This document shows positions 1 through 7,982 of a stretch of 64,000 nucleotides of DNA, piece after piece. Under the pieces are notes generated by a model, which saw nothing but the letters and a program-made list of their open reading frames with translations, made no database searches and had not been told where the DNA came from. The position numbers and the translations under genes are program-made. Within the stretch, counting starts at the first letter, position 1. Every line of letters begins with the position of its first letter. Source of the DNA: JALORV01 sp963703945 (lineage in GTDB: Bacteria; Pseudomonadota; Gammaproteobacteria; Burkholderiales; Burkholderiaceae_F); the NCBI GenBank assembly GCA_963703945.1, contig CAVPGM010000011.1, forward strand, positions 62,001 through 126,000. Direction: 5' to 3'.

Positions 1-147
1 GCACCGAACGGCATCGTGCAACTGGGCGGCGAGTACTACTACGTTGAGCACCAGCCCGGCCAGGGCGTCGCGAGTGTCGGCCTGGAAGACGGCTTGCCGC
101 CGGAGGAGCAGACGCGGCGCGAAACGGTGCGGGACCAGGTCTTCTAG
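1..147 (+). CDS. mrcA: Penicillin-binding protein 1A, C-terminal end (partial)
   Basis: Only the last 48 codons lie in the window, in frame from base 1 to the TAG at 145-147. The tail includes GIVQLGGEYYYVEH and ends in an acidic stretch, which resembles the C-terminus of class A penicillin-binding proteins of Burkholderiales (periplasmic glycosyltransferase/transpeptidase of peptidoglycan synthesis). The catalytic domains are outside the window, so the call rests on this short tail plus the following cyaY-lptM-lysA order, which is the usual neighbourhood of mrcA in betaproteobacteria. Its stop overlaps the convergent cyaY stop. Confidence 0.6.
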   Translation, partial: APNGIVQLGGEYYYVEHQPGQGVASVGLEDGLPPEEQTRRETVRDQVF

Positions 148-473
148 CGCGCCGCGCGCGCACGCAGCACCGTCGGCTTTCCGCTCTGGCTGGACACGAT
201 GCGCGACAGGCACGTGAACAGCTCGGTGCCATCGCGCGTGTCGCGCCAGCCATTGTCGATCCACGCAAAATGATGGGCGCCGCTGCGCGCTGCGACCCAC
301 ATCTGCTGCATCGGCGCCTGGCTGTTGACGATGATTCGCGATCCGTCCTCGAGTTCGAGGGTCAGCACGTTGCCGGCACGGCTGACTTCGATATCGATGT
401 CGGCTTCGTCTGCCGCACTTTCGATCGATTGCAAGGCGGCTTCCGCCATCTCGAGGAATTCGGATTCGGTCAT
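144..473 (-). CDS. cyaY: CyaY, frataxin-like iron-donor protein
   Basis: A 109-residue protein of the frataxin/CyaY family, cytosolic, thought to modulate iron delivery to the Isc Fe-S cluster machinery. The N-terminus is acidic (an ESxxDEADIDIE-like helix) as expected for the iron-binding face, followed by the beta-sheet core with LTLELEDGSRIIVNSQ, QMWVAARSGAHHF and DTRDGTELF, all typical of the family. Length matches bacterial CyaY (about 105-110). It is divergent from the lipoprotein and lysA genes, and its TAG (144-146) overlaps the mrcA TAG (145-147). Confidence 0.93.
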   Translation of the reverse strand: MTESEFLEMAEAALQSIESAADEADIDIEVSRAGNVLTLELEDGSRIIVNSQAPMQQMWVAARSGAHHFAWIDNGWRDTRDGTELFTCLSRIVSSQSGKPTVLRARAAR

Positions 474-491
474 GCTAGAGTCGATCGGACC

Positions 492-671
492 ATGGCCGCA
501 GGATTCTGTCGCATTCTAGTGATCGCCGTTCCGGCGGTGCTCGCCGGTTGCGGGCAAAAAGGCCCGCTGGTCCTGCCGCCGCCCACGCCCGCCCCGCAGT
601 CCCGCCCTCCGGCCGAGAGCCCCGCGCAGCGCCCGTTCCCTGACGTGCCGGCCACCAACGAGAAGAAATGA
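492..671 (+). CDS. lptM: Small LptM/LppL-type lipoprotein
   Basis: A 59-residue lipoprotein. A short hydrophobic signal runs to the lipobox LAGC (Cys at about residue 20), followed by GQKGPLVLP, the hallmark of the YifL/LptM family, and then a proline-rich tail. In enterobacteria LptM assists assembly of the LptDE lipopolysaccharide translocon in the outer membrane; here that role is inferred from the motif. The ATG at 492 was chosen because it gives a compact signal peptide. The stop overlaps the lysA start (ATGA at 668-671), indicating translational coupling, and this pairing with lysA is typical of proteobacteria. Confidence 0.85.
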   Translation: MAAGFCRILVIAVPAVLAGCGQKGPLVLPPPTPAPQSRPPAESPAQRPFPDVPATNEKK

Positions 672-1942
672 CCGCTGCGCTGCCGGCGCACGTCGGTTTC
701 GACTTTCGGGATGACCGCCTGCATTGCGAGGACTGCGCGGTAACCGACCTGGCCGCCCGCTTCGGTACTCCGCTCTACGTCTATTCGCGCGCGGCGATCA
801 CCGACGCCTATCTGGCCTACGCCAACGCACTGAAGAATCGCCGGTCACTCGTCTGTTACGCGATGAAGGCAAACCCCAACCTAGCAGTGCTGCAGGTGCT
901 GGCGCGGCTGGGAGCGGGCTTCGACATCGTCTCTGGCGGCGAACTCGCGCGCGTCCTAGCAGCCGGCGGCAATACCGACAAGGTCGTGTTCTCCGGCGTC
1001 GGCAAGTCCGAGCTCGAGATCGAGCAGGCACTCGATGCAGACATCCTGTGCTTCAACGTCGAATCGGTCGCCGAGCTGGACCGCATCGACACGGTGGCCC
1101 GCCGCGCCGGCCGTCGCGCCCGCATTTCGGTGCGCGTGAATCCGGACGTCGATGCCCGCACCCATCCCTACATCTCGACCGGACTTCGCGACAACAAGTT
1201 CGGTGTACCCCACGACGAGACGCTGGCGCTCTACCGCAGCGCTGCCCGGCGTCCGGCCATTGAAGTCGTTGGCATCGACTGCCATATCGGTTCACAGATC
1301 ACCGACATCGCTCCTTACCTTGACGCCGCGGAACGCGTGCTCGATCTGGTGGCGGCGCTCGCGACGGAGGGCATCGAACTGCGCCATATCGATTTCGGCG
1401 GAGGGCTCGGCATACGCTATCAGTCCGAGGCACCACCGCCCAGCGGCGAACTGGTGAATGCGCTGCTCGCGCGGGTCGACGCTCGCGGATTCGACGACAA
1501 GACCGTGATGTTCGAGCCCGGTCGATCGATCGTCGGCAATGCCGGCGCGCTGGTGACCCGCGTCGAGTACCTGAAGCGCAGCGGTGCCAGGCACTTCGCG
1601 ATCGTTGACGCAGCGATGAACGACCTGCTCAGGCCGACGCTGTACGACGCCTGGATGGGCGTCGTCCCGGCCGAGGTCCGCTCGGGGCCGCAGGACGTCT
1701 ATGACATCGTGGGTCCGGTCTGCGAATCGGGCGACTGGATAGCGCGCGATCGGTCCCTGGCGCTGCAGCCGGGCGATGTGCTCGCAATCACTGGCGCCGG
1801 CGCCTACGGTATGGCGATGAGCTCCAATTACAACGCGCGCCCGCGCGCAGCGGAAGTGATGGTCGACGGTGCTCGCGCCTACTGCGTCCGCCGGCGCGAA
1901 AAGGTCGACGAGCTCTTTGCTGGCGAGAGCACGCTGCCGTAG
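668..1942 (+). CDS. lysA: Diaminopimelate decarboxylase
   Basis: A 424-residue PLP-dependent decarboxylase (alanine racemase-like barrel fold III) that converts meso-diaminopimelate to lysine, the last step of lysine biosynthesis. The PLP lysine is in CYAMKANPN near residue 62. Glycine-rich phosphate binding is seen in DFGGGLGI, the phosphate and substrate loops in FEPGRSIVGNAG, and the active-site cysteine region in VCESGDW followed by GAYG. Length is normal. It overlaps the upstream lipoprotein gene by four bases. Confidence 0.96.
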   Translation: MTAALPAHVGFDFRDDRLHCEDCAVTDLAARFGTPLYVYSRAAITDAYLAYANALKNRRSLVCYAMKANPNLAVLQVLARLGAGFDIVSGGELARVLAAGGNTDKVVFSGVGKSELEIEQALDADILCFNVESVAELDRIDTVARRAGRRARISVRVNPDVDARTHPYISTGLRDNKFGVPHDETLALYRSAARRPAIEVVGIDCHIGSQITDIAPYLDAAERVLDLVAALATEGIELRHIDFGGGLGIRYQSEAPPPSGELVNALLARVDARGFDDKTVMFEPGRSIVGNAGALVTRVEYLKRSGARHFAIVDAAMNDLLRPTLYDAWMGVVPAEVRSGPQDVYDIVGPVCESGDWIARDRSLALQPGDVLAITGAGAYGMAMSSNYNARPRAAEVMVDGARAYCVRRREKVDELFAGESTLP

Positions 1943-1962
1943 CTGTCGAGGGGTGTCGGACC

Positions 1963-1982
1963 GGCCGCGCAGATCCGCGGCC
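1963..1982 (+). terminator. GC hairpin after lysA (weak terminator candidate)
   Basis: GGCCGCG (1963-1969) and CGCGGCC (1976-1982) form a 7-bp stem with a 6-base loop, 20 bases past the lysA stop. No T-run follows, so it may act only as a 3' stabiliser or Rho-assisted end. The rest of the 90-base gap to guaC shows no clear promoter. Confidence 0.35.
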
Positions 1983-2032
1983 GCTAGACTGAAGACGCAC
2001 CTTCGACAGGCAACTGCGTAACGGAACGTCCG

Positions 2033-3073
2033 ATGCACATCGAACACGAACTCAAGCTGGATTTCAGGGATGTCCTGATTCGACCCAAGCGCTCGACGCT
2101 CACGTCGCGCTCGGACGTTGACATCACGCGCGAGTTCACCTTCCGGCACGCAGGGGTCAAGTACCACGGCATTCCGATCATCGCGTCCAACATGGACACC
2201 ACGGGCACGATGGAAATGGCGCGCGCGCTCGACGCCTTCCGCCTGTCGACTGCGCTGCACAAACACTACAGCGTCGATGAGTGCGCGGCTTTCTTCGGTC
2301 AGCTGGCTCGCAAGTCGGCCGCGTTCTATTCGATGGGCATCACCAAGGCCGACGAGGACAAGTTCAAGCGCGTGATGGATGCAACGAGCGGCGCAGTCGA
2401 GTATGTCTGCATCGACGTCGCCAATGGGTACCACGAGAACTTCGTCACTTTCGTCACCCGGATCCGCACTTCGTTTCCGCGCCTGGTCATCATGGCCGGC
2501 AACGTAGTGACCGGGGAAATGACCGAGGAACTGATCCTGTCGGGCGCCGACATCGTCAAGGTGGGCATTGGACCCGGCTCGGTATGCACGACGCGGAAGA
2601 TGACCGGTGTCGGCTACCCGCAGCTGTCGGCGGTCATCGAATGCGCTGATGCGGCCCACGGGTTGTCCGGACTGATCTGCTCCGACGGGGGCTGCGCAAC
2701 TCCCGGCGATGTGGCCAAGGCATTCGGCGGAGGCGCGGACTTCGTCATGCTGGGCGGGATGTTTGCCGGGCATGACGAGTCAGGAGGCGAGCGCGTCGAA
2801 CGCGACGGTGCAACGTTCCAGCGCTTCTACGGCATGAGCAGCAAGGCGGCCATGCAGCGCTACGCCGGCGGCGTTGCGGAATACCGGGCGGCGGAGGGCA
2901 AGGAAGTGCTGGTTCCGTACCGCGGACCGGTCGCCGAAACGGCCCAGGAGATCCTCGGTGGCGTTCGCTCGGCGTGTACCTATGTCGGTGCGCGCCGGCT
3001 CAAGGAATTTTCGAAGCGCACGAGCTTCGTGCGGGTCACGCAGCAGGTGAACGAGGTGTTCGGCAAGGCGTGA
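2033..3073 (+). CDS. guaC: GMP reductase
   Basis: A 346-residue TIM-barrel enzyme of the IMPDH/GMPR family, reducing GMP to IMP with NADPH in purine salvage. The N-terminus LDFRDVLIRPKRS and the NMDTTGTMEMA segment are specific to GMP reductase; the catalytic loop GIGPGSVCTTR carries the thioimidate cysteine. There are no CBS domains between strands, which separates it from IMP dehydrogenase. It is convergent with the cytochrome gene, with only 24 bases between the two ends. Confidence 0.95.
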   Translation: MHIEHELKLDFRDVLIRPKRSTLTSRSDVDITREFTFRHAGVKYHGIPIIASNMDTTGTMEMARALDAFRLSTALHKHYSVDECAAFFGQLARKSAAFYSMGITKADEDKFKRVMDATSGAVEYVCIDVANGYHENFVTFVTRIRTSFPRLVIMAGNVVTGEMTEELILSGADIVKVGIGPGSVCTTRKMTGVGYPQLSAVIECADAAHGLSGLICSDGGCATPGDVAKAFGGGADFVMLGGMFAGHDESGGERVERDGATFQRFYGMSSKAAMQRYAGGVAEYRAAEGKEVLVPYRGPVAETAQEILGGVRSACTYVGARRLKEFSKRTSFVRVTQQVNEVFGKA

Positions 3074-3097
3074 CCGGCATTGTGTGCCGACGCCCGG

Positions 3098-3760
3098 CTA
3101 CCTGCGCAGGCCCTGGATGTAGTCGGCCATAGCACGCATCTCGCTCTCGGTCAGCTTGGCAGCGATTTGCTGCATCGGCAGGCTGTTGCGACGCAGGCCG
3201 TCGCGGAACTCCTTGAGCGCGGCCTCGGTGTATTCCGCGTGTTGACCGGCCAGACGCGGATACTGGATTGGAATGCCGACTCCCGTCGGGCTGTGGCAGC
3301 CGACACAAGCCGGCAGCGATTTCTCGGCGATGCCTGCGCGCCAGATACGCTGTCCCATTTCGAGCGTATCGCGATTGCGCGCCGTGGCGGGCTTCGCGGT
3401 CTGGCTGGCGAACCAGGCCGAGACGTCGCGCCTGTCCTGGTCCGACAGGCTGGCAGCAATCCCGTTCATGATCGCATTCTCGCGGGCCGGCCTTTGCTCG
3501 CCCGGGCGTGTCGTGTAGTCCAGCAGTTGCTTGTTCAGGTAGTGAGCATGCTGTTGCGCCAGGCGGGGATTGCCCGGAATCGTCGAATTGCCGTCCGCCG
3601 CGTGGCAGGCGGAGCACACCTGCGACGCAATCTGTTGCCCCTTGGTCGGGTCGGCTTTCGCAGGGGCCGCCTTGGTCTGCGACAGGACACACGGCGCGGC
3701 CAGCAGTCCCGCCAAAGCGGCCAGCACGGCACAGGATCGACGCCAGATCGGCAGATTCAT
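3098..3760 (-). CDS. Diheme cytochrome c4-like protein
   Basis: A 220-residue secreted protein with a signal peptide (hydrophobic AVLAALAGLLAA, cleavage near LSQ-T) and two class I heme motifs, CSACH at residues 49-53 and CVGCH at 152-156, each in a roughly 90-residue cytochrome domain. This is the cytochrome c4/c553 layout of periplasmic electron carriers feeding terminal oxidases. The start at 3760 was preferred over one 36 bases upstream because it gives a normal signal peptide beginning MNLPIWRR. In many betaproteobacteria such a gene sits divergent from engB, as here, often with ccsBA nearby; those are not in this window. Confidence 0.9.
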   Translation of the reverse strand: MNLPIWRRSCAVLAALAGLLAAPCVLSQTKAAPAKADPTKGQQIASQVCSACHAADGNSTIPGNPRLAQQHAHYLNKQLLDYTTRPGEQRPARENAIMNGIAASLSDQDRRDVSAWFASQTAKPATARNRDTLEMGQRIWRAGIAEKSLPACVGCHSPTGVGIPIQYPRLAGQHAEYTEAALKEFRDGLRRNSLPMQQIAAKLTESEMRAMADYIQGLRR

Positions 3761-3900
3761 CGCTTGCCTTCGATGGGTTGAACGCGCGACGGCCACGATG
3801 CGACGTTCGAGCGGCGCTCCCCGCGCCTTCCACGAACTCCCGGCCGCTTCACAGAGCCGCGTATTCTACCGAACTCCCCTCTTGCGGCCGTCCGACCGAG

Positions 3901-4521
3901 TTGCAGCTGTTCCATTCCGCCCGGTTCATCACCTCGGTGGCCGATCTGCCGGCCATTGCCCCTCCGGGATTGCCCGAAATCGCCTTTGCCGGGCGTTCGA
4001 ATTCGGGGAAATCCACGGTGATCAACGTGCTGACACAGCAGCGGCGCCTGGCGTATGTGAGCAAGACCCCTGGGCGAACCCAGCTGCTGAACTTCTTCGC
4101 GCTCAGCGAGAAGAACGAATTCGGCGAGCGCGTCGACCGGGGTTTGTTGGTCGATCTGCCCGGTTACGGCTACGCGAAGGCCGACGCGACACAGCGCGCA
4201 ACCTGGGATGAACTGGTCGGCGGCTACGTGCGAGAGCGCCAATCGCTGATCGGCATCGTGATCGTGATGGACGCGCGGCGGCCGTTCATGCCCGGCGACG
4301 AGGCGCTGCTGAACTTCGTCGATCGTCGCGGCTGCATGCTGCACTTCCTCCTTAACAAGGCGGATCAGCTGGGCAAAGCCGAACAACGCGCCGCACTGGC
4401 AGTCGCGCGCCGACGCGCCGAAGCGATCGGGCCGCGCGCCAGCGCGCAGCTGTTTTCCGGGCTCAAGCGCGAAGGTATCGAGGAACTGGGCGAGGTACTG
4501 ACACGCTGGTTATTCGGCTAG
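3901..4521 (+). CDS. engB: EngB/YihA ribosome-biogenesis GTPase
   Basis: About 206 residues. It is a TrmE-Era-EngA-EngB family GTPase needed for 50S subunit assembly and cell division. G1 is GRSNSGKST, G2 lies in SKTPGRTQ, G3 is DLPGYGYAK, G4 is NKAD. A much longer open frame extends upstream, but homology begins at LFHSARF, so the TTG at 3901 is the likely start; no ATG or GTG is available near it. The start is the uncertain part; the product call is firm. Confidence 0.92.
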   Translation: MQLFHSARFITSVADLPAIAPPGLPEIAFAGRSNSGKSTVINVLTQQRRLAYVSKTPGRTQLLNFFALSEKNEFGERVDRGLLVDLPGYGYAKADATQRATWDELVGGYVRERQSLIGIVIVMDARRPFMPGDEALLNFVDRRGCMLHFLLNKADQLGKAEQRAALAVARRRAEAIGPRASAQLFSGLKREGIEELGEVLTRWLFG

Positions 4522-4548
4522 GCACCCCGCGCCGTATCATGAACCGGA

Positions 4549-4655
4549 AAAAGAAAGCCCCGGAACACGGTCCGGGGCTGAATTGCCTCGTTCGTCAAGG
4601 CACCCGCTCAGGGAGTAAGGCGGGAGACGACACAATGTCCGTCATCTGGACTGCA
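4549..4655 (-). ncRNA. Candidate small RNA between engB and hemB
   Basis: This gap between two plus-strand genes carries a terminator that works only on the minus strand (4556-4579, U-rich tail to about 4549). Reading the minus strand upstream of it there are three more short hairpins: TGCCT/AGGCA (arms 4584-4588 and 4598-4602), CCCGC/GCGGG (4603-4607 and 4620-4624) and GACG/CGTC (4626-4629 and 4640-4643). A weak promoter-like pair (TCGAAG, 17 bases, TATTCT) lies just upstream. The simplest reading is a minus-strand transcript of about 100 nt, antisense to the hemB leader. No known RNA family is recognised and the 5' end is approximate. Confidence 0.4.
4556..4579 (-). terminator. Rho-independent terminator on the minus strand
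   Basis: AGCCCCGGA (4556-4564) and TCCGGGGCT (4571-4579) form a perfect 9-bp stem with a 6-base loop. On the minus strand the stem is followed by TTCTTTTT. No minus-strand protein gene precedes it, so it is the main evidence for the candidate small RNA. Confidence 0.7.
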
Positions 4656-4699
4656 GAATAGCGAACACTGTTCAAGACTTCGAGTTGGGACTTCCCCTG

Positions 4700-5707
4700 A
4701 TGCACATCCTCGGCCAGTTTCCCGCCGTGCGCATGCGCCGCATGCGCCGCGACGATTTTTCCCGCCGCCTGATGCGGGAGACCGCGATCACCGTCGACGA
4801 TCTCATCTATCCGGTCTTTGTGATGGAAGGCCAGCGACGGCGCGAGGCCGTCGCTTCGATGCCGGGCGTCGAACGCGTGACGATCGATGAACTGATGTCG
4901 GTCGCCGACGAGTGCATGCAGTTGGGAATCCCAGTGGTGGCGCTCTTCCCGGTGATCGACGCGGCGCTGAAATCGCCGGACGGCAAGGAAGCGACCAATG
5001 CCGACGGGCTGGTGCCGCGCGCGGTGAAGGCACTCAAGCAGCGCTTTCCCGCGCTCGGCGTGCTGACCGATGTCGCACTCGACCCGTTCACGACACACGG
5101 ACAGGACGGATTGATCGACGAAAATGGCTACGTGCTGAACGACCAGACCAATGAGGTTCTGGTCCGGCAGGCGCTGGTCCAGGCCACAGCGGGAGTCGAT
5201 ATCGTCGCCCCGAGCGACATGATGGACGGCCGGATCGGAAAGATACGACAGGCCCTCGAGGACGCCGGACACATTCACACACGCATCATGGCGTACTCGG
5301 CCAAGTACGCGAGCGCGTTCTACGGCCCCTTCCGCGATGCGGTCGGATCGACTTCCAACCTCGGCAAGTCAAGCAAGATGGTCTACCAGATGGACCCGGC
5401 CAATACAGACGAGGCGCTGTGGGAAGTCGGACTGGACCTCGCCGAAGGCGCCGACATGGTGATGGTGAAGCCCGGGATGCCGTACCTCGACATCGTCCGG
5501 CGCGTGAAGGACACCTTTCGCGCACCGACGTTCGTCTATCAGGTCAGCGGCGAATACGCGATGCTCAAGGCAGCGGCGGACAATGGCTGGCTTGACGAAA
5601 AACGGATCGTGATGGAGTCGCTGCTCGCGTTCAAGCGGGCCGGGGCAGATGGCGTGCTGACCTATTTCGCACTTTCGGTCGCGCGCTGGCTCAAGCAGGT
5701 GCCCTAG
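4700..5707 (+). CDS. hemB: Porphobilinogen synthase (delta-aminolevulinate dehydratase)
   Basis: 335 residues. Condenses two 5-aminolevulinate molecules into porphobilinogen, the second committed step of tetrapyrrole synthesis, in the cytosol. Schiff-base lysines are in AYSAKYASAFYG and MVKPGMPYLDI. The metal-binding segment reads DVALDPFTTHGQDG, lacking the three cysteines of the Zn-dependent enzymes, so it is predicted to be the Mg-type HemB found in Pseudomonas and many betaproteobacteria. The ATG at 4700 was preferred to a TTG 15 bases upstream, since homology starts near RMRRMRRDDFSR. The leader contains the candidate antisense RNA. Confidence 0.96.
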   Translation: MHILGQFPAVRMRRMRRDDFSRRLMRETAITVDDLIYPVFVMEGQRRREAVASMPGVERVTIDELMSVADECMQLGIPVVALFPVIDAALKSPDGKEATNADGLVPRAVKALKQRFPALGVLTDVALDPFTTHGQDGLIDENGYVLNDQTNEVLVRQALVQATAGVDIVAPSDMMDGRIGKIRQALEDAGHIHTRIMAYSAKYASAFYGPFRDAVGSTSNLGKSSKMVYQMDPANTDEALWEVGLDLAEGADMVMVKPGMPYLDIVRRVKDTFRAPTFVYQVSGEYAMLKAAADNGWLDEKRIVMESLLAFKRAGADGVLTYFALSVARWLKQVP

Positions 5708-5713
5708 GCAGAT

Positions 5714-6815
5714 GTGAACTGGATCGAGTTCGCTGCGCAAAAAGCCGCGCAACTGCCCGGCGAGCCGACGGGGCCGCCAGCCGACGGCTTCCTCTGGCTC
5801 GACGTCAAGGTCGAGGAGGTCCGCGACAACCCGGAGATCCTGCGCGCGGTCGTCCAGCGAGTCGTCGGCGCCCGCATTGACGAACTGCACCTGCAGGACG
5901 CCATCAACTCCCAGCATCCTTCCTACTTCGACAGCACGCGCGAGTACGACTCTGGTGTTCCGCAAGCTGGTCACCGGCGAATCGAAGCCACTGGAGGAAA
6001 CGTCCGGCCGCGCCGATCGCCGCCGCATGCTGCAGGAGATCGTGACCCGCCCGATCACGTTCTTCGTCTTCGATCGACTCCTCGTCACCGTCCGGCACGA
6101 AGACAGCAAGACGCTGGAGCAACTGCGCCAGCGCATCCTGGATCCGAGGCTGCGCGGCGATGTGCCAGCGGCCGACAAAGTCCGACTGCCGAAATCCCCT
6201 GGCGAGTTGATGTTGCGCATGCTCAACGGCATGGTCGACCGCTACCTCGAGCTGCGCGAACCGCTGGCTGATCGGCTCGACCGCTGGCAGCGTGACCTCC
6301 TCGATCCGCGCCGGCCGTTCAGCAACTGGTCCGCACTGCTCGAAGCCCGCATCGAATTGCGCAAACTGGAGAATCTCTGCGAGGGTCAGTACGACGCACT
6401 GACCGAGTTGCGCGACTCCTACCTTGAGGAAACGCCGGAGGCGGGTCTCAGCGACGCCTACATGGTGCGCCTGCACGACGTGATGGAGCATGTGCAGCGC
6501 GTTCTGCAACATGCGCGTCGGCTGGAGGCATCCGCAGAATCGGCGGTGCAGCTGCACTTTTCGGCCAATACGCACCAGACCAACGAGATCGTGCGCAAGC
6601 TGACGGCGATTGCCGCGATCTTCGCACCGCTGACGCTCATCACGGGCGTGTTCGGCATGAACTTCGCGCACATGCCGCTGCTGCAGGACTTGCAAGGCTT
6701 CTGGTGGACGATCGCAGGGATGGCCACCGTGGTGATCGTCATGCTGCTTTACTTCTGGACGCGTCGCATCCTCGATCGTCCGCGCACGCCGCGGCCTTCC
6801 CGCTGGCTGCGCTGA
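5714..6815 (+). pseudogene. corA: CorA-family divalent cation transporter, interrupted by a frameshift
   Basis: The first part reads from a GTG at 5714 (NWIEFAAQKAAQLPG ... HPSYFDSTREYD) and the homology continues in the next frame from about 5952 (LVFRKLVTGESKPLE) to 6815. Removing one T at 5951-5953 restores a protein of about 366 residues. The C-terminal part has the cytoplasmic helical bundle, the signature GVFGMNF and a second membrane helix (WWTIAGMATVVIVMLLYFW), as in CorA Mg2+/Co2+ channels of the inner membrane. It starts 6 bases after hemB and converges with cutA. Three other genes here show similar one-base shifts, so an assembly error is as likely as true loss. Confidence 0.8.
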
Positions 6816-6826
6816 TCAGCACGCGG

Positions 6827-7162
6827 TCATGCGAGCAAGGGCGGCTGTGTTTCGTCGGCGAGCCAGCGCAGGTAGGCTGGAAGGCCGCGGACGATCGGCA
6901 CCGCGATGATCTCGGGGACGGTGTACGGGTGTAGTGACCTCAGCATCTGCTCGACTTCTGGATAACGGCTACTGGTGGTCTTGATCAGCAACGGAATCTC
7001 GGTTGCGTGCTCCACCGCGTCCTGCCAGCGGTAGATCGACTGCGCCGGAGCGAGTTGGTTGACGCACGCCGCCAGCCTCTGCTCGACCAGCGTGCGTGCA
7101 ATACGCTCGGCCACGGCCGCGTCCGGACAGTTGGTCAGTACGAGGAGCGCGCTATCGTTCAT
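6827..7162 (-). CDS. cutA: CutA divalent-cation tolerance protein
   Basis: A 111-residue trimeric PII-like protein of the CutA family. Core motifs LVLTNCPD, LAACVNQLAPAQSIYRW and the C-terminal VPEIIAVPIVRGLPAYLRWL are typical. Its role is unclear in general; E. coli mutants show altered copper tolerance. It is the last gene of a minus-strand run with the ABC exporter (7 bases apart) and converges with corA. Confidence 0.93.
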   Translation of the reverse strand: MNDSALLVLTNCPDAAVAERIARTLVEQRLAACVNQLAPAQSIYRWQDAVEHATEIPLLIKTTSSRYPEVEQMLRSLHPYTVPEIIAVPIVRGLPAYLRWLADETQPPLLA

Positions 7163-7169
7163 CTGAGGT

Positions 7170-7982
7170 TCATCTGAGCAGTCGCTTGCGGGTGAGTCCG
7201 AGTGCGATGTAATAGCAGACAGCGCCCCAGACGGCGAGCAGCGCGATGTCCTGCGGTCCCTGGCTCGGCCAGCGGCCCAGGGCGAGCGGGCGCACCAGAT
7301 CGACCGCGGCCGTCATCGGCAGCCACGCCGCCGCGATGCGCAAGCCTTCGGGCAACTGCGACAGCGGGAAATAGACGCCTGACAGGAAGACCAGCGGCAT
7401 CACGACCACGGTGAAGTAGTTCGACAGCAGGTCATAGCTGCGCGCCACGGCATTGACGATCAGCGCCATCGCCGCGAAGACCAGCGCAATGAAAAACGCC
7501 ACCGGCACGACCAGCAGCGAAAGCGGCTCGCGCGATATGTCGAGTACCCAGATCATCAGCAGGATGCAGCACCCGGTGAAGGTCGCCTTGCTGGCCGCCC
7601 ACACGATCTCGCCCATCAGCAGATCGTCGACCGACAGCGGGGTATGCAGGATCGCGTCCCAGGTCTTTTGGACGTGCATGCGCGAGAACGCGCCCCACAG
7701 CGATTCGAACTTCGCCGAGTACATGACGCTCATCGCGATCGCCCCGCTCGCCAGAAACTGCAGGTACGACACGCCCTCGACCTGCGGCAGCAGGCTGCCG
7801 AGGCCGTATCCGAAGGCGACGATGGTCAGCAGCGGCTCGACGACGTTGGTCAGCAGACGCTCGACGAATAGCTTCCGCCACACCAGAAAATTCCTTCGCC
7901 ACACGGGAACGAACCGCAGCGAGGGTCGCGGCAGCGTCCACGCGGAATTCGCCACCGATGTGGCGGGCAATGCGGCACTCAT
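7170..7982 (-). CDS. ABC-2 type exporter permease (NodJ-like)
   Basis: 270 residues with about six predicted membrane segments and no extracellular domain, matching ABC2 membrane permeases of the NodJ/YadH type. The ATG overlaps the stop of the ATPase gene (ATGA at 7979-7982), so the two form one transporter. NodIJ-like pairs are common in Burkholderiales, where the substrate is usually unknown; lipo-oligosaccharide export is known only for rhizobial nodulation proteins. Confidence 0.88.
   Translation of the reverse strand: MSAALPATSVANSAWTLPRPSLRFVPVWRRNFLVWRKLFVERLLTNVVEPLLTIVAFGYGLGSLLPQVEGVSYLQFLASGAIAMSVMYSAKFESLWGAFSRMHVQKTWDAILHTPLSVDDLLMGEIVWAASKATFTGCCILLMIWVLDISREPLSLLVVPVAFFIALVFAAMALIVNAVARSYDLLSNYFTVVVMPLVFLSGVYFPLSQLPEGLRIAAAWLPMTAAVDLVRPLALGRWPSQGPQDIALLAVWGAVCYYIALGLTRKRLLR

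Noticed and set aside
1292..2773. 493-residue minus-strand frame across lysA and guaC
   Set aside because: Covers two certain genes on the other strand and has no domain pattern.
4603..4643. Possible riboswitch in the hemB leader, from the GGGAGTAAGG string
   Set aside because: It resembles the yybP-ykoY GGGGAGTAGC only loosely and the matching GCGAGACC partner is absent.
4635..4661. Eight-codon frame in the hemB leader (MSVIWTAE)
   Set aside because: No ribosome-binding site and no regulatory codon pattern; it overlaps the candidate antisense RNA.
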